Assembly (NCBI GenBank): GCA_037043235.1
Contig: JAWRVZ010000102.1
Location: 1,259,501-1,323,500 of the forward strand
DNA from: Rhodeus uyekii
Lineage: Eukaryota > Chordata > Actinopteri > Cypriniformes > Acheilognathidae
Direction of reading: 5' to 3'
DNA length: 64,000 nucleotides
A program made the translations under genes and the position numbers. Numbering within the stretch: position 1 is the first letter of the stretch; every line of letters begins with the position of its first letter. The notes under the pieces are model-generated. The model was not told the DNA's origin. It was given only the letters and a program-made list of their open reading frames with translations, and ran no database searches. This document shows, piece by piece, positions 13,790 to 24,700 of this stretch.

Positions 13790-14375
13790 CACATACACAC
13801 AATATGTATAATATCAAATGTTGTGAAAATGACACTGTGTGTATGGAAATGTGACTAGGAAAACATATAGTAGAAAATAAAAAGACTGTGGTGGATGTAT
13901 GTTAGTAGAAAAAATAAACAAGCAAGCTGAAGTGGGGTTTTTTTCCCTAAAACTCCAAAGAACCAACAGTGCTGAACACGTTTGTTTTCAAGGCCTTTAG
14001 GAAAACGTTTCACCTGTTGATTATAGATGGAGCTGTATTTGGCGAGATGTTTGTCTCTGCTGCCCGCCCAGCCTAGGAGAATAACGACTGGTTCCTTTGA
14101 TCCGCGCCAGTGTTTCTCTGTCAACACAAGAATATGTACCCGAACAACATGGATCCAATCATAAACGAACCTAGTGTTTAACATGAATGTCTTATTTAAC
14201 ACCACTCAATTTACACGGCTATAAAAACAGCTTGCAGACTTCCGTTACTGAACATAAGCAAGGAATTAGTCAAACAAACAAACAAATCAGTGCTGCTGCC
14301 AGCCTCAGAACAACACTTACCTGAGATCAATGCCTCTGGAAAAACTATGTTATAGTCTATACCATCATCCCCCAT
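11837..14375 (-). CDS. tmem53: Transmembrane protein 53 (DUF829 alpha/beta-hydrolase fold)
   Basis: Three coding exons: 14375-14321, 14117-14014 and 12523-11837, with GT-AG junctions (GTAAGT and GTGAAA donors) and phases 1 and 0. The spliced protein is 281 aa, against about 277 in human. Start MGDDGIDYN aligns with the short acidic N terminus of the family; upstream in-frame sequence is open but not family-like. Visible are a core strand PVVILLGWAG, a nucleophile-elbow-like HVFSNGG (Ser about 105), an Asp in YSRADRV (about 214), a His in PAHVSLYRD (about 246) and a hydrophobic segment at about 161-184. In mammals TMEM53 sits in the outer nuclear membrane and dampens BMP-SMAD signalling; a hydrolase activity is inferred from the fold only. 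A composite transposon/microsatellite block fills intron 2. Confidence 0.93.
12803..12916. repeat. (TA)n(CA)n microsatellite in tmem53 intron 2
   Basis: Long TA dinucleotide runs interrupted twice by ACAC, ending in a short CA tract. Open frames reading through it as YIYIYI are artefacts. Confidence 0.95.
12917..13735. mobile_element. Non-autonomous TIR transposon, pogo/Tigger-like ends
   Basis: The left end AGTAATACCTTGAGATATGA and the right end (minus strand) AGTAATACCTTGAGATATGA are identical over 20 bases. The interior repeats 'gagatacgagc' and 'acgagttacgagctc' words and is richer in GC and CpG than the flanks. No transposase frame is visible; the 88-codon frame at 13183-13449 has no known domain. 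The element sits between two TA/CA microsatellites within tmem53 intron 2. Assignment to the pogo branch rests only on end-sequence resemblance. Confidence 0.6.
13736..13801. repeat. (TA)n(CA)n microsatellite
   Basis: TA run of about 40 bases followed by GACACACACACACATACACAC. It abuts the right end of the TIR element and mirrors the microsatellite on its left side. Confidence 0.95.
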
Positions 14376-15075
14376 ATTGACAGTTATTTCTTCAATCGTC
14401 TGTCTGCCATTAATAATTCGCTTCAAATTAGTGTCGCGTTTCACTGCTGAACAGACAGATTCCGATTCACGACGATACAAAACGAATGAAGTCGGCAACA
14501 TCAGCGTGTCATTGTTTCATTCCAAATTCAAAATAAAAGTTTCTTTAAAGGCATTGAAATAAAAAATTAATAGCCTTTTCAGGCAAAACGTAAAAGATTA
14601 ATAGTTGATAATAACAATTAAATAAAATAAAAATAGATATGGTGTTTAAAAATAATATGACCCCTTATAACTGTCAAGTGTCAAGTGAAATTAATTATTA
14701 GTTCTTCATTGTTTTACATTCTATTTCTAATGCAATGAAATTCAGATATTGTAAGTGCCTTTAAGTGCCTACATTTGTAGAGCAGGTTTAGGAATATGTA
14801 ACAACGAACAAAATGTGGTTTTATGATATTAAGTCTATTTCAATAAAAAGTTTACATGTGAGCTTAACATTTTGAATACAAATATGTAATTTAAAAAGTA
14901 ATAATTAATTACAGTACTGACTCTATAAGTATAAAATAGGTCACTACATTTTTCTGAATTTGTTGTATTATAGCTTCACTGCAATTTGAAATACAATTAG
15001 AATGAAATAAAATTAGAATATAAAGGCACAATGTCAGAATAAGTAGGAATACTGATGATATTTGTATGTGCAGTT
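14376..15075. other. tmem53 promoter side and intergenic spacer to the melanopsin gene
   Basis: The first 120 bases hold the presumed 5' UTR and promoter of tmem53; no TATA box is obvious. The remaining AT-rich DNA shows no gene. Confidence 0.35.
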
Positions 15076-15115
15076 TTATTTAAATAAACATTATGTCAAT
15101 CATTATTCACATACA

Positions 15116-15121
15116 TTTATT
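15116..15121 (-). terminator. Candidate polyadenylation signal of the melanopsin gene
   Basis: AATAAA on the minus strand about 260 bases past the stop at 15383; a second copy lies at 15076-15081. Confidence 0.45.
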
Positions 15122-15382
15122 CTCACTACAAGCCACAATATCTTGATCGAACCAGAAGAAAAAACTAGATGGTTTTCATTCAGGTTTTATGATTCATTAA
15201 TGAATACATTCTCTAAAGTCACACATAACTTCTCAAAACAAAGTTAAATCTAACAAGACAAGGGTTGTTCATGACATGCAAAAGTAAAGAAAGACATATG
15301 ATTATATATTCTTAATAAAAAATAATAGGTCAAAGCAATTAATACTACAAATACTAGTACCCTGCAGCGCTGCATCATTCTC

Positions 15383-16876
15383 TTAATTCCCCCTGAGAAG
15401 CAAAGGCTTTCCATCAGACAGAGACTCCCCATCTGCAACATCTGCTGTTTCAAAAGTAATTGACGGCACTGGTACGCTTACAACTTTGTGTGGCTTCTCT
15501 GATTTTTGCCCACTTGCAGTGCTGGTACTTGACCCTGGTGAAAGAATGATAGTATCTGTAGATATCTCTGTGGACACACGACGACCAAAGGTCAGGGAAT
15601 TCACGCTGGAACCATCAGCCTCACTCTCAGTCCAGCAAGAATCACTATCTGAAGCAGAAGACAAGCGTGTCTTCCCCCACCGGCCGTTAGCTCGTGCTGC
15701 ATTGCCGATGCTAACTCCCAAGGAGCACTGACTGGTGAGGGTCGGACGACGGGAACTAGCGCTGCCGGAACTAAAAGAGGAACGAAGATCCTTCTCTTTC
15801 ACGCGCAAGATGGTTCGGAGTACTGGAATGAAACGGGCAATGGCCGCCCGATACTTTGGATGAGTAATTGCGTAGATGATGGGATTATGGATGGCTGAGG
15901 CCTTGGCAATCACAGCGGGTACTGAATTCATGTAGGGGGTCAGGAGATGGGAATAGCCAGCCGTGGCGGTGAGGGCCACCACAGAATAGGGCGACCAAGA
16001 TATTATAAAAAGCAAAATGACCAGGAGTGCCACTTTTGCCATCTTCCATTCGCTCTGCATGCGTTCATACACCTTGTGCGTTTCCCCACAATCCAGCTCT
16101 CTAATTTCCTTTCCCGTTGCTCGGATAGCTTGGAAAATTCCAAAGTAGCAGCTGCCAATAATGCCTAGTGGGATGAAGAACACAAAAATGAAGAGGAGGA
16201 TGGTGTACGCACGAACTGATGGCGTGAAGGTCATATAGTCCCAAGAACAGGAAGTCTGAAGCCCCTCTGGAACATAAGCGCTCCAGCCAAAGAAAGGCGG
16301 AAGGCTCCAGCCCAGGGAGTAGAGCCACACAACGGCCAACACCGCACCTGCTTTGCGACGACTAACTTTGCCCACCAAGGCAAGTGGCTGAGTTATGGCT
16401 AGGCAGCGATCAGCAGCAATGGCAGTCAAAGTCATCATGGAACAGATCCCAAAAATGGCACCGCAAAAGGCGTACAGCTCACAAGTGCGCTCACCAAAGA
16501 CCCAGCGCCTGTGCAGGCTCGCCGCAAAGAACACAGGAGACTGAGTGAGGGACATGAAGAAGTCAGCCACAGCCAGGTTCACCACAAACATGTTCCCTGC
16601 TGTGCGAAGAGTGCGGCTCCGGCAGAACACATAGATCACCAGTGCATTTCCAATCACTCCGGTGATGCCAACTATTAGGATGACAGCACCGATGATGTAA
16701 TGGGCATGATCAGGAACATCCACAGTGGGAAACGGGTGTGGAGGCTCATGGTGGTTGCTGTGGGTCGGCTCATGGAAAGGTACATGGAGTAACTTGTAGC
16801 TCCTGCTGAAGCCTGCAGTACAGTTGATGTCTCCAGGGGCACAATGATGCCCTCTCCATGAAGAGTGATGGCTCAT
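15383..16876 (-). CDS. opn4.1: Intronless melanopsin (opsin 4-type GPCR)
   Basis: One uninterrupted frame of 497 aa encodes a full seven-helix opsin. Residue landmarks: Cys132-Cys210 disulphide pair, Tyr135 at the counter-ion position (CELYAFCG), the melanopsin block LPPFFGWSAYVPEG at 192-205, long third loop ending SEWKMAKVALLVI, retinal-binding Lys325 in VIAKASAIHNPIIYA, NPIIY at 331-335 and HPKYR. The Ser/Thr-rich tail of about 130 residues fits phosphorylation-driven shut-off. Melanopsins couple to Gq and serve non-visual light sensing. The tetrapod OPN4 gene has many introns, so this copy looks like the intronless teleost melanopsin known as opn4.1; that symbol is from memory. The DRY motif is DRC (156-158). 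The base order TTTAG|GACTC at about 16905 could be a 5'-UTR splice acceptor. Start chosen as the first in-frame ATG. Confidence 0.92.
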   Translation of the reverse strand: MSHHSSWRGHHCAPGDINCTAGFSRSYKLLHVPFHEPTHSNHHEPPHPFPTVDVPDHAHYIIGAVILIVGITGVIGNALVIYVFCRSRTLRTAGNMFVVNLAVADFFMSLTQSPVFFAASLHRRWVFGERTCELYAFCGAIFGICSMMTLTAIAADRCLAITQPLALVGKVSRRKAGAVLAVVWLYSLGWSLPPFFGWSAYVPEGLQTSCSWDYMTFTPSVRAYTILLFIFVFFIPLGIIGSCYFGIFQAIRATGKEIRELDCGETHKVYERMQSEWKMAKVALLVILLFIISWSPYSVVALTATAGYSHLLTPYMNSVPAVIAKASAIHNPIIYAITHPKYRAAIARFIPVLRTILRVKEKDLRSSFSSGSASSRRPTLTSQCSLGVSIGNAARANGRWGKTRLSSASDSDSCWTESEADGSSVNSLTFGRRVSTEISTDTIILSPGSSTSTASGQKSEKPHKVVSVPVPSITFETADVADGESLSDGKPLLLRGN

Positions 16877-18770
16877 GTTTTGTGGCTTGATGTCTCAGAG
16901 TCCTAAATTTGTTGTATACAAAATGAAAGTAATTCTGTTAAAATAAGTGAAAACAGTGGTTAAATCCTCGTTTTAAATAAACAGTGCTGTTCTCCTCTTT
17001 GCGTCAGTCTGTGAATGGTGGCTCCCTACATTAGCTTTTTATATACTAATCAATGCGCCACCGAGTTATTATTGATCAGTAAGTAGTTCACAACTTGGCT
17101 TGTGTAATGGTCAAAAATGATCAGCCTATGGTAACAAAAACACTTAAAATGTTGACCTTGTTGAAATCTTATTGAACCGGTTGTTATTTCTGGACTACTT
17201 TGCTTTATTATAAAATTGACACAAGGAAAGCTAATACTGCCTTGCACTAGGCATATCTGAAATTTATGAAAATATATATTAGAGCATTAACATGGTTAAT
17301 GAATCATATTAAATTATCTAAAATATTGAAATAATAATATATAGTAAAAAAATAATATATATAATTTTATTTGTATAGCACCTTTAATTTAAGAAATGCT
17401 TTACAGTGAAAATATCATTCATATAAGATTGAAGATGAGACCCACTTTACAATAAAAGTAAAAAAGAGATGAAATTAATAAACATAGTCCACAACAAAAG
17501 ATGGAAGTTAAAACTAAGTAATATTCTTTTTCAAATTTTAGTTGAGAGACTTGAGAGAGAACATTTCATGACCACTTTTTCATATGCTTTGTTTTCTTCA
17601 CAGTATTTGATAATAAATGGCATTGACACAAAGAAAGATGTCCCCTTCCACATGAATGGCCCTATTTTCATAATATCATTAGAAGTTTGAATGTGTAATA
17701 ATTTGAAAAGTTGGCAAGCACCCTTGCAGAGTTGGACAACCGTGTGAGTGATAAAGAGGTCATCAGGAGGAAATGTAGAGAGCGAAAAGCTGTTTCGATT
17801 TTTAGAACTCATTAACTACAAAAATGCTTCCTTTGTTTGTTGTTTAGAATCGTAAATTAGGCCAGATGTTGATTGGGAAAAACTATTTTTTGACCCAAAA
17901 TGAGGGTGAATGGATTGTCTGAGTGGATGCCGTGAGCCAGATCAATCTATGCAATGTGAAAGTGGAGCACAATGACTGTTCAAATAAGGACTGATTAATA
18001 TCCCTCATGAGAACTGCTCACTGACCTGAACGTGGTCTGAAATGATTCTCCATGTTCCAGTTAAATAATGATCAGTCTATAGCCTTCAATCTGTTTCACG
18101 ATTGGGACTTGACCCACTTTAGAAAAAAAACAGATGCATTTATCTCAGCAGTCATTATTAAAACTGAATATAGTTTATAGTGAATATAGTGACCTTTAAT
18201 TGAGTCTGAGTAAACCAAAAATTATTGTACAATTAGTACTGTAACATGGCACTACATGGAAAAATGTTTGTGAGCAATGCAGCTTCTAATCAATTGGCAA
18301 ACTATTTGCTATTTCTTTAAAATGTGTTTCTACATTTGTGACAAGAGAGCTTTTCTGTCTTACATTGTCTTACATGACAATGTTCCTTTGTACACAAAAG
18401 TGAGGCCCATAAATGAATGATTTTTGGAAGAACAACTTGGCAGGCCTAAACAAAAGTGGAACGCCGACTAAAACGGCCCCTTAATTCAACACCAGAGACT
18501 GAATTCACCAACACATATCAGATTGTGAGTATAAAACAATTAAAAGAGTAAAAACAATTAAAGCCAAATGTTTTGATAGTAAATGTTCAACAAGGATGGT
18601 CAGAATACTTTTGGCTGTATAGTGTAAAACAACCTAAGGATATATAAAGTGTAAAACAACCATTATTCACAATAATTGAACTATTCAAGTTATCAATAAA
18701 ACAATTTATATGATTCGTAAACACCAGAAAATTAAGGTCTAAGTTAAAAAAATCATTTGGAAATGTATTA
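16877..18770. other. Spacer upstream of melanopsin, no gene seen
   Basis: Presumed promoter side of the melanopsin gene followed by AT-rich DNA. A 93-codon minus frame at 17531-17812 has no recognisable domain. The stretch 17920-18060 is more complex and could be regulatory. A fragment ending 'cagaatacttttggctgtat' near 18602-18621 looks like a Tc1-type terminus. Confidence 0.3.
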
Positions 18771-18776
18771 TTTATT
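18771..18776 (-). terminator. pxdc1: Candidate polyadenylation signal of pxdc1
   Basis: AATAAA on the minus strand about 147 bases after the pxdc1 stop. Confidence 0.45.
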
Positions 18777-18779
18777 GTT

Positions 18780-18895
18780 AAAAATCACTGATAAAAAGAT
18801 CCAGTCAACAATATTCTGTGCGGCTCTTCGCAGTCATGAGCTTTTTTTTGTGGCTCATCATGCTGAACAGGTTGGCCACCCCTGCGCTAGAAAGA
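18780..18895. mobile_element. hAT-like repeat end in the pxdc1 3' flank
   Basis: Read on the minus strand, this begins 'gcgcaggggtggccaacctg', a terminus typical of hAT-type repeats in fishes, followed by 'gagccacaaaaaaaagctc'. The opposite end was not located with confidence. Confidence 0.4.
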
Positions 18896-18922
18896 TGTAA
18901 TTATGTGGTCAAGTGTATTATG

Positions 18923-20073
18923 TCATTCAAGGATGTCTGTCTCACAGGCTTGTAGGTGGAGGTAGGTCAAGTTGCTAGTGGCAATCTGTGATTTGTTAGG
19001 TTGATAGTCTGTGTCTTTACTTGCAGTGGTTCCAGGAGTCATGAAGGCATTGCCAGGTTTGTGCACAGTTTCCTTGACACACTGGATTCCATTTTGAATT
19101 CTTGTTCCGGTCCATATCTGGGAGTCAATCTCAGAGCTGCATGTGAAGAAATAAGACACATACATTTTGATTCCATACATGTTGATTCCACATATGTCAA
19201 ACTCGCATGAGCACTATTATTGGGAAGTGTCAGATATTCACCTGTACTTTGAAGACGACTCTGCTGCTCCTTCTGCTAGTAAATATGCATCAAAAAGAAC
19301 AGTTTCTGTATTGGCCAAACAAAACCCATTGGCCCTTCTGACATCTGTGGAAAAGCATCATATTAGCTTAAAAACTTGTTTAAAATCCAATGCCACTCAT
19401 GTGTAAAATCAATAAAATAGAAGAATCACGAATACAGACCAGCTACAGTGACAGGACTCTGGTAAAAAGGCTGGACTGGTTCATACATGGTTTTCAAGGA
19501 ATAGTCAAGAGGAGAAGTCTTGAAAAATGTGAGAACTGCCTCAGACTGAGAGAACTGTAAATGAAATTACTTGCACAATTATTGTATGTCAAATAAGGCA
19601 TCAATACAATTATTACTGGCATTGGAGATGGGCTGGCTTGTCTATAGAAGCACCTTTTGTGGCATTTTGATTATATTTCTCAATATTTTTTCCACTTCAT
19701 CCAACTTGGTTTCAACATTATTATTCTCTTCTGCGTCCTTTATCCTCTGTAGTGCTGATAAAACATAAACACAAAACGAAGTCTCCAATCGGTTAAATGG
19801 ACACTTACTTCAAATGTCATAAATGCACATAAATGTCATACCCTCAAGCATCAGTGACTGAGACAAGCGTCCTCTGTCGTCTGGAAATGATCTGATCAAA
19901 TTATTAACAAGTTTCACTAGATCGTGATATCGCCTTCGCAGATATGTTATGGTTTTTTCAGACCATTCAGTCCTAATCTCGAAAAACTCCTCTTCTTCTC
20001 CAGCAGGACCAACAGCGAAGCGTTCGAGCCCAACGACCCAACACTCACTTACACCCATACCATGACCTGCCAT
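18923..20073 (-). CDS. pxdc1: PX domain-containing protein 1
   Basis: Five coding exons: 20073-19842, 19754-19654, 19554-19440, 19344-19242 and 19136-18923. All junctions are GT-AG with matching phases, giving 254 aa (human about 231). Exon 1 carries the start of the PX-like domain with EEEFFEIRTEWSE and YLRRRYHDLVKL; exon 2 gives VETKLDEVEKILRNIIKMP; exon 3 SEAVLTFFKTSPLDYSL; exon 4 RANGFCLANTETV; exon 5 ends SNLTYLHLQACETDILE. All five segments line up in order with PXDC1. PX domains usually bind phosphoinositides, but the role of this protein is poorly known and the lipid-binding basic residues are not clearly kept. The gene is followed upstream by the zinc-finger gene on the same strand. 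A paralogue suffix (a/b) cannot be set. Confidence 0.93.
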
Positions 20074-20984
20074 GACCGAATCGAGTCATAAACACATTCA
20101 ATAGAAAGTATTTCTAGATTTAATGTCATCAAAAGAAATAAAGAGAAGATGTATTCCACTGCAAAAAGGAATGTTTAAAAACCGGTTAAAAATTAGATAA
20201 CTTTCGTGGTGGGATGTGCAAATCTTCTGACACAAAATTCAAACTCCTCCGCTTTCCGCTTCGCCTGCAGATAAAAAGCTCCAAAAGCCCATTTGTGCGC
20301 ATTGCTTGTGAACACCCATGCAAAATCATACATTTTTTAAGTTCACACAGCGACTAAATCTTTAAAGGTCATCGAGGCTGTTACTCCTGTCGGGTGGCAG
20401 TGGGCGTTCCTATTCTACCGCAGTACCCAATTGTATCAAGCGGCAGGTCGCTAACGGCAATCTAATTGGTTGCCGCCGTATAACGCCGCCGCTCATTTGC
20501 ATAATGAATAAAGTTGAACTAGAAGAGATAGGGGGGAAGCCAGCTGTCATAGTTGCTTTTTTAATTTGAGCTAGCTTTACTTACTGTGTCCATCTCATTA
20601 TTCCCAAAGTAAATATGTTAACACAAACAAAGCTTGTAGTCTTCTGTTAAAATAAAATTGGGCTGTTCATGCACTGTGCACAGGTGTGATAATCCAGTTT
20701 CTATTGGATTGGTAGTGGGATTTGCTTGTAGTTTTAAGATCAGTATTACATTGCTGTATCATGGCATTGGTCAATCCTTTAATCGCTTACTATTTCAAAG
20801 CTATAATTAACCATTCACCTATATTCCACCAAATTTATTCCACCAATGCTGAGGTGATTAACATAATATTTCAATAGAAACGGTTTAAGGATTTCACTGA
20901 ATTACTTTGTCTACATAAGAAAACAATACTTGTCATTATAAAATAAGCGACAGGCACAGGAATAAAAAATATATATAAATACAT
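20074..20984. promoter_or_regulatory. pxdc1 promoter region and spacer
   Basis: Between the pxdc1 start and the 3' end of the zinc-finger gene. The segment 20340-20530 is GC- and CpG-richer than its surroundings (for example 'taacgccgccgctcatttgc') and holds an octamer-like ATTTGCATAAT at about 20496. It is the likely pxdc1 promoter; no TATA box is evident at a supportable distance. Confidence 0.4.
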
Positions 20985-20986
20985 TT

Positions 20987-20992
20987 TATTTA
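20987..20992 (-). terminator. Polyadenylation signal very close to the zinc-finger gene stop
   Basis: On the minus strand the TGA at 21008-21006 is followed by TATTTATGATTTGTAAATAAAA, so a canonical AATAAA begins only about 14 bases after the stop codon. Confidence 0.5.
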
Positions 20993-21005
20993 CAAATCAT
21001 AAATA

Positions 21006-21738
21006 TCATTTGCATGTCCGTGCTCTTTGGGAGCCAGAACCAGAGCTTTTCCTTTGCCCCAGTGTGGCGGTTTGTTCGTCACGGTGATGTTTCCTCGTGT
21101 GTCGCACCAGCAGCTGGCGGTCTGGTGTGGAATACTGGCACAGATGACAGGGGAATGACTCTCCTGTGTGATGACGTCGTGAATGGAGGTCTAAGCTCTT
21201 CTTCTGGATGCTGACGCGAAATGCAGAGAATTATTCTTAGCTATAGACAAAGTATGAAACAAGTGTTGTCTGTCGACAGGCGAGTGTATATACCTGCTGT
21301 ATGGACAGTACTGGCAGCAGTAAGGCTTTTCTTGTGTGTGCGTCCTTGAGTGTCGGCGCAGAGAGCTTCTGTCAATAGAAGCGTATGAACACTGCGAACA
21401 CTTGTATGGCTTCTCACCTAAAGCAAAAAGAAAAACACATCACTGGAATTCTCACACTCTGGCAGTGTAATGTCATGGCAACTGTTCTATGAGAACCAGT
21501 CTTTTGAAAGGAATTCCACTAAGCTTTAAAACTCTGCCTGTCACCATGAGCCGTCTTTCTTCATATATTTGCCACAATTCTAATTAAAGTAGTGTGGGAA
21601 AGTCATTCGATGGCCTGGCTCTGACCATAACTTTTGCTTAGTGATCAGGACTAATAAAGGTGATGGACAAGATGCATCACTGCCATTCGAAAAAACAATG
21701 ATCTTTTGCCATTGCAAAATTTGTGTGTGTGTGTGTGT

Positions 21739-21795
<57 letters not shown>

Positions 21796-24700
21796 TACAT
21801 ACACACATATATACACACGCACACATATATACAGTGTTTAATATTAAAATAAGATATCAAAAATGTGCTTCCAACTGCACCTGTGTGGACGCGGAGGTGC
21901 TGTATGAGCGAGGCTTTGAGACGAGTGCAGTAGTGGCAGTGCGGGCACTTAAATGGCTTATCTCCTTGATGAATGCCCATGTGACGTCGCATGGTCAGCT
22001 TGGTAGAAAACTTCCTGTATGAGATACATAGAGATAAATTATAGAAAACTGAAAACTTATTTCTGAAGGATCATGTGACACTGAATGTCTGCCAGTGTCA
22101 ATGTCAGACAAATGTCTGCTGAAAATTCAGATTTGTCATCACCAGAATAATTTGTTTTAAAATATATTAAAATAGAAAAAGGTTATTTGAAATTTTAATA
22201 ATATTTCACAATATAAATGGAGCCTTGGTGAGCATAAGAGACTTCTTTCATAGAATCTTATCCCCAACATTTTGAACATTAAGCCATCTCTTTGGCAAGA
22301 TAATATAGTAAGGAAAGAAATGATTCTCGTACTTGTCACAGAGGTTGCAGCAGAACTCTTTCCGTCTGGAAACAGTGAGTCCAACAGACATCTCACCCTT
22401 CAGGTGACCCACTCTGTCCTTTCCTCCTTCATTGCTCTTTTCCCTTCCCACAACCCTGTTTTTCAACCTCTTCTTCCTAACCTGGGACCATGACTCTGGC
22501 TTCATTCCTCTGAGGCATTCTGGGTATTTGGTGGGTGTGTTAAGTTGCTGGATTTCTCTAAGTACAGACAAAGAAGTCAGTTTCAGAAGCCTGATAGTCA
22601 ACCATCTCACCAAACACTCTTTAAGGCAGTGGTCCTCAACCTTTTTGACTCAGAGACCCCCGTTGTCCACCAGAATTTCTGAATACATTTAATCTAGACA
22701 CAAATTGTTTATGTCCAGAAGTTTCAAGAGCTAAATGTTTTCAGGGTTCCTGATTATTTTTTATTTATTTTTTTACATTCATTTGTTATTTACTTGATAA
22801 GTATTAAGGATAAGGATTTGCTTTAATTATTTATATACTTAGACCTTAGCATAACTTGAAAAAGTTATATTCATTAAAATACCTATGGTGTTTCAGAATT
22901 GAATTAACTTGATTGGTATTACTAACATGACTTTTCAGGTCTAAAAACCATACTTTTAAAATTGGGCTCTCTCATGCATCCTGGATTTCCAAGAGAGTGG
23001 GATGTCTTCAAAGAAAGAGCAGTTGTTCATGGAGATGAATTAAAATAAGACACCTTGATTTCAAGTTATTTTAGCATATTTTAATGCTCATTTTGTTTTA
23101 TTCTAAATAACTTTTAAATTAATAAAAAAGATAATTTTCTGGCAACCCATGGATCTTCACAGAGGCCCCACCCCAACCCCCCAGGTAAGTACCACTGCAT
23201 TACAAAAAACAAAAAATTAAGAATTTGGATAACAACACAAGATACTTACATACTGTGTGGAATCTGTTTCTCTAGATTTTTATCAGCCTGTTTGTGTTGA
23301 GTGTGAATATGCTTCAGTGTCTTCTTCCATGACTTCTCTAAAAGACAAATTTAAGAATCAGAAAAACTAGAAGTAAAGCAAAACTCAAAAGAAACAGAGT
23401 AATACAAAGAAAAACCTGAAATGTTTCAATTTGTTTCAGTTTATGATTTTAATTCTCTGAGATGAAAAAAGCCTTATCCAATATTGAATTTAAAAAAATA
23501 TAAAATTTCATGTTATGAGTCTTGTGGTTATAACCAAGTTTTAGTGTAAATCTAGCCCATCAATTCAGCAAAGACGAAATACTAGTGATATAAAAACTTA
23601 AAATTCTTGTACTGGGTTCAAGACTTTCAGAGTGTGCACTCCAACCTATAACTGGTCACACCAACACTTCAAAGTATAGCATAAAGTAAACTCCATTTAC
23701 TAATAATAATAATTTGTACCTTTCAAATCACAGTATAGGCATTTAAATCCTCCTTGAAAATGACATTGTTGGTGTATTTCCCACTCCTTCCCTGAGTGAC
23801 TCCATTCCAGACACAGAGAACACTGCACCAGACCCCCGGACTCAGATCGAGAGTGATGCCGCTGATTATGCCTTTTTTCATGTGCTTCACGAGAATCAGC
23901 TCTTCTAAATGTCCTGGGGCAAACACTACATTTATGCCTCTTTGAGCCTTTTCTTTTTCCATGTCCTCTCCAGTGTTGTTCCATATCAACCCACTCCTCT
24001 GATTCACAACCGCAGCGAGGGCACCTGAAGCCTTGTTCTCCACTATGGCATTTCAGGTGCACCTCTAGCATGCTACGACTGGAGGCAACTGTCTGGCAGA
24101 AGACGCAGGCCAATCCGCCATCCTCCTCAGATGGCTTCTGCATTTCAGCATCCATGCTGGCATCTCCAGCATCCTGCTCACCTTCTGGATGTGACAGGCA
24201 CTTTGCTGAATTTGCAGACTGAGGTTGACACTTAGTGCTTGAGATTCTGCACAACCCAAGAGTCATGAGATGAGCCGACTGCGCCATCTCCTCATCCTGA
24301 ACTTCTGCGCACATTCCACTGTTCAAAGGAACAGCCAGATCTGTGCCATTATCCTCTAGCTGAAACACAGGTTCCTCCTCACTATCCTCATCGTGCCTTC
24401 CCTCCTCAAAGAGTGTGCTCACCTTCATAAAACAAATGTTTACATGTAAATTCTCTCATATTTCAAAAACTAAATTACAGGGATAGTTCACCCAAAAATG
24501 TGAATCCTATCATCATTTACTCCAAACCTGTATGACTTTTTTTGAAGAACATAAAAGATATTTTGAAGAATGTTTTGGTTACCAGTTTTCTTAAATTTGA
24601 TATTTTATGTTCCAAAGAAAAAAACGTCCATCACACAGGCTTGGAACAACATGAGGCTGAGTAAATGATAATTTTCAGTTTTGGGTGAACAATCCCTTTA

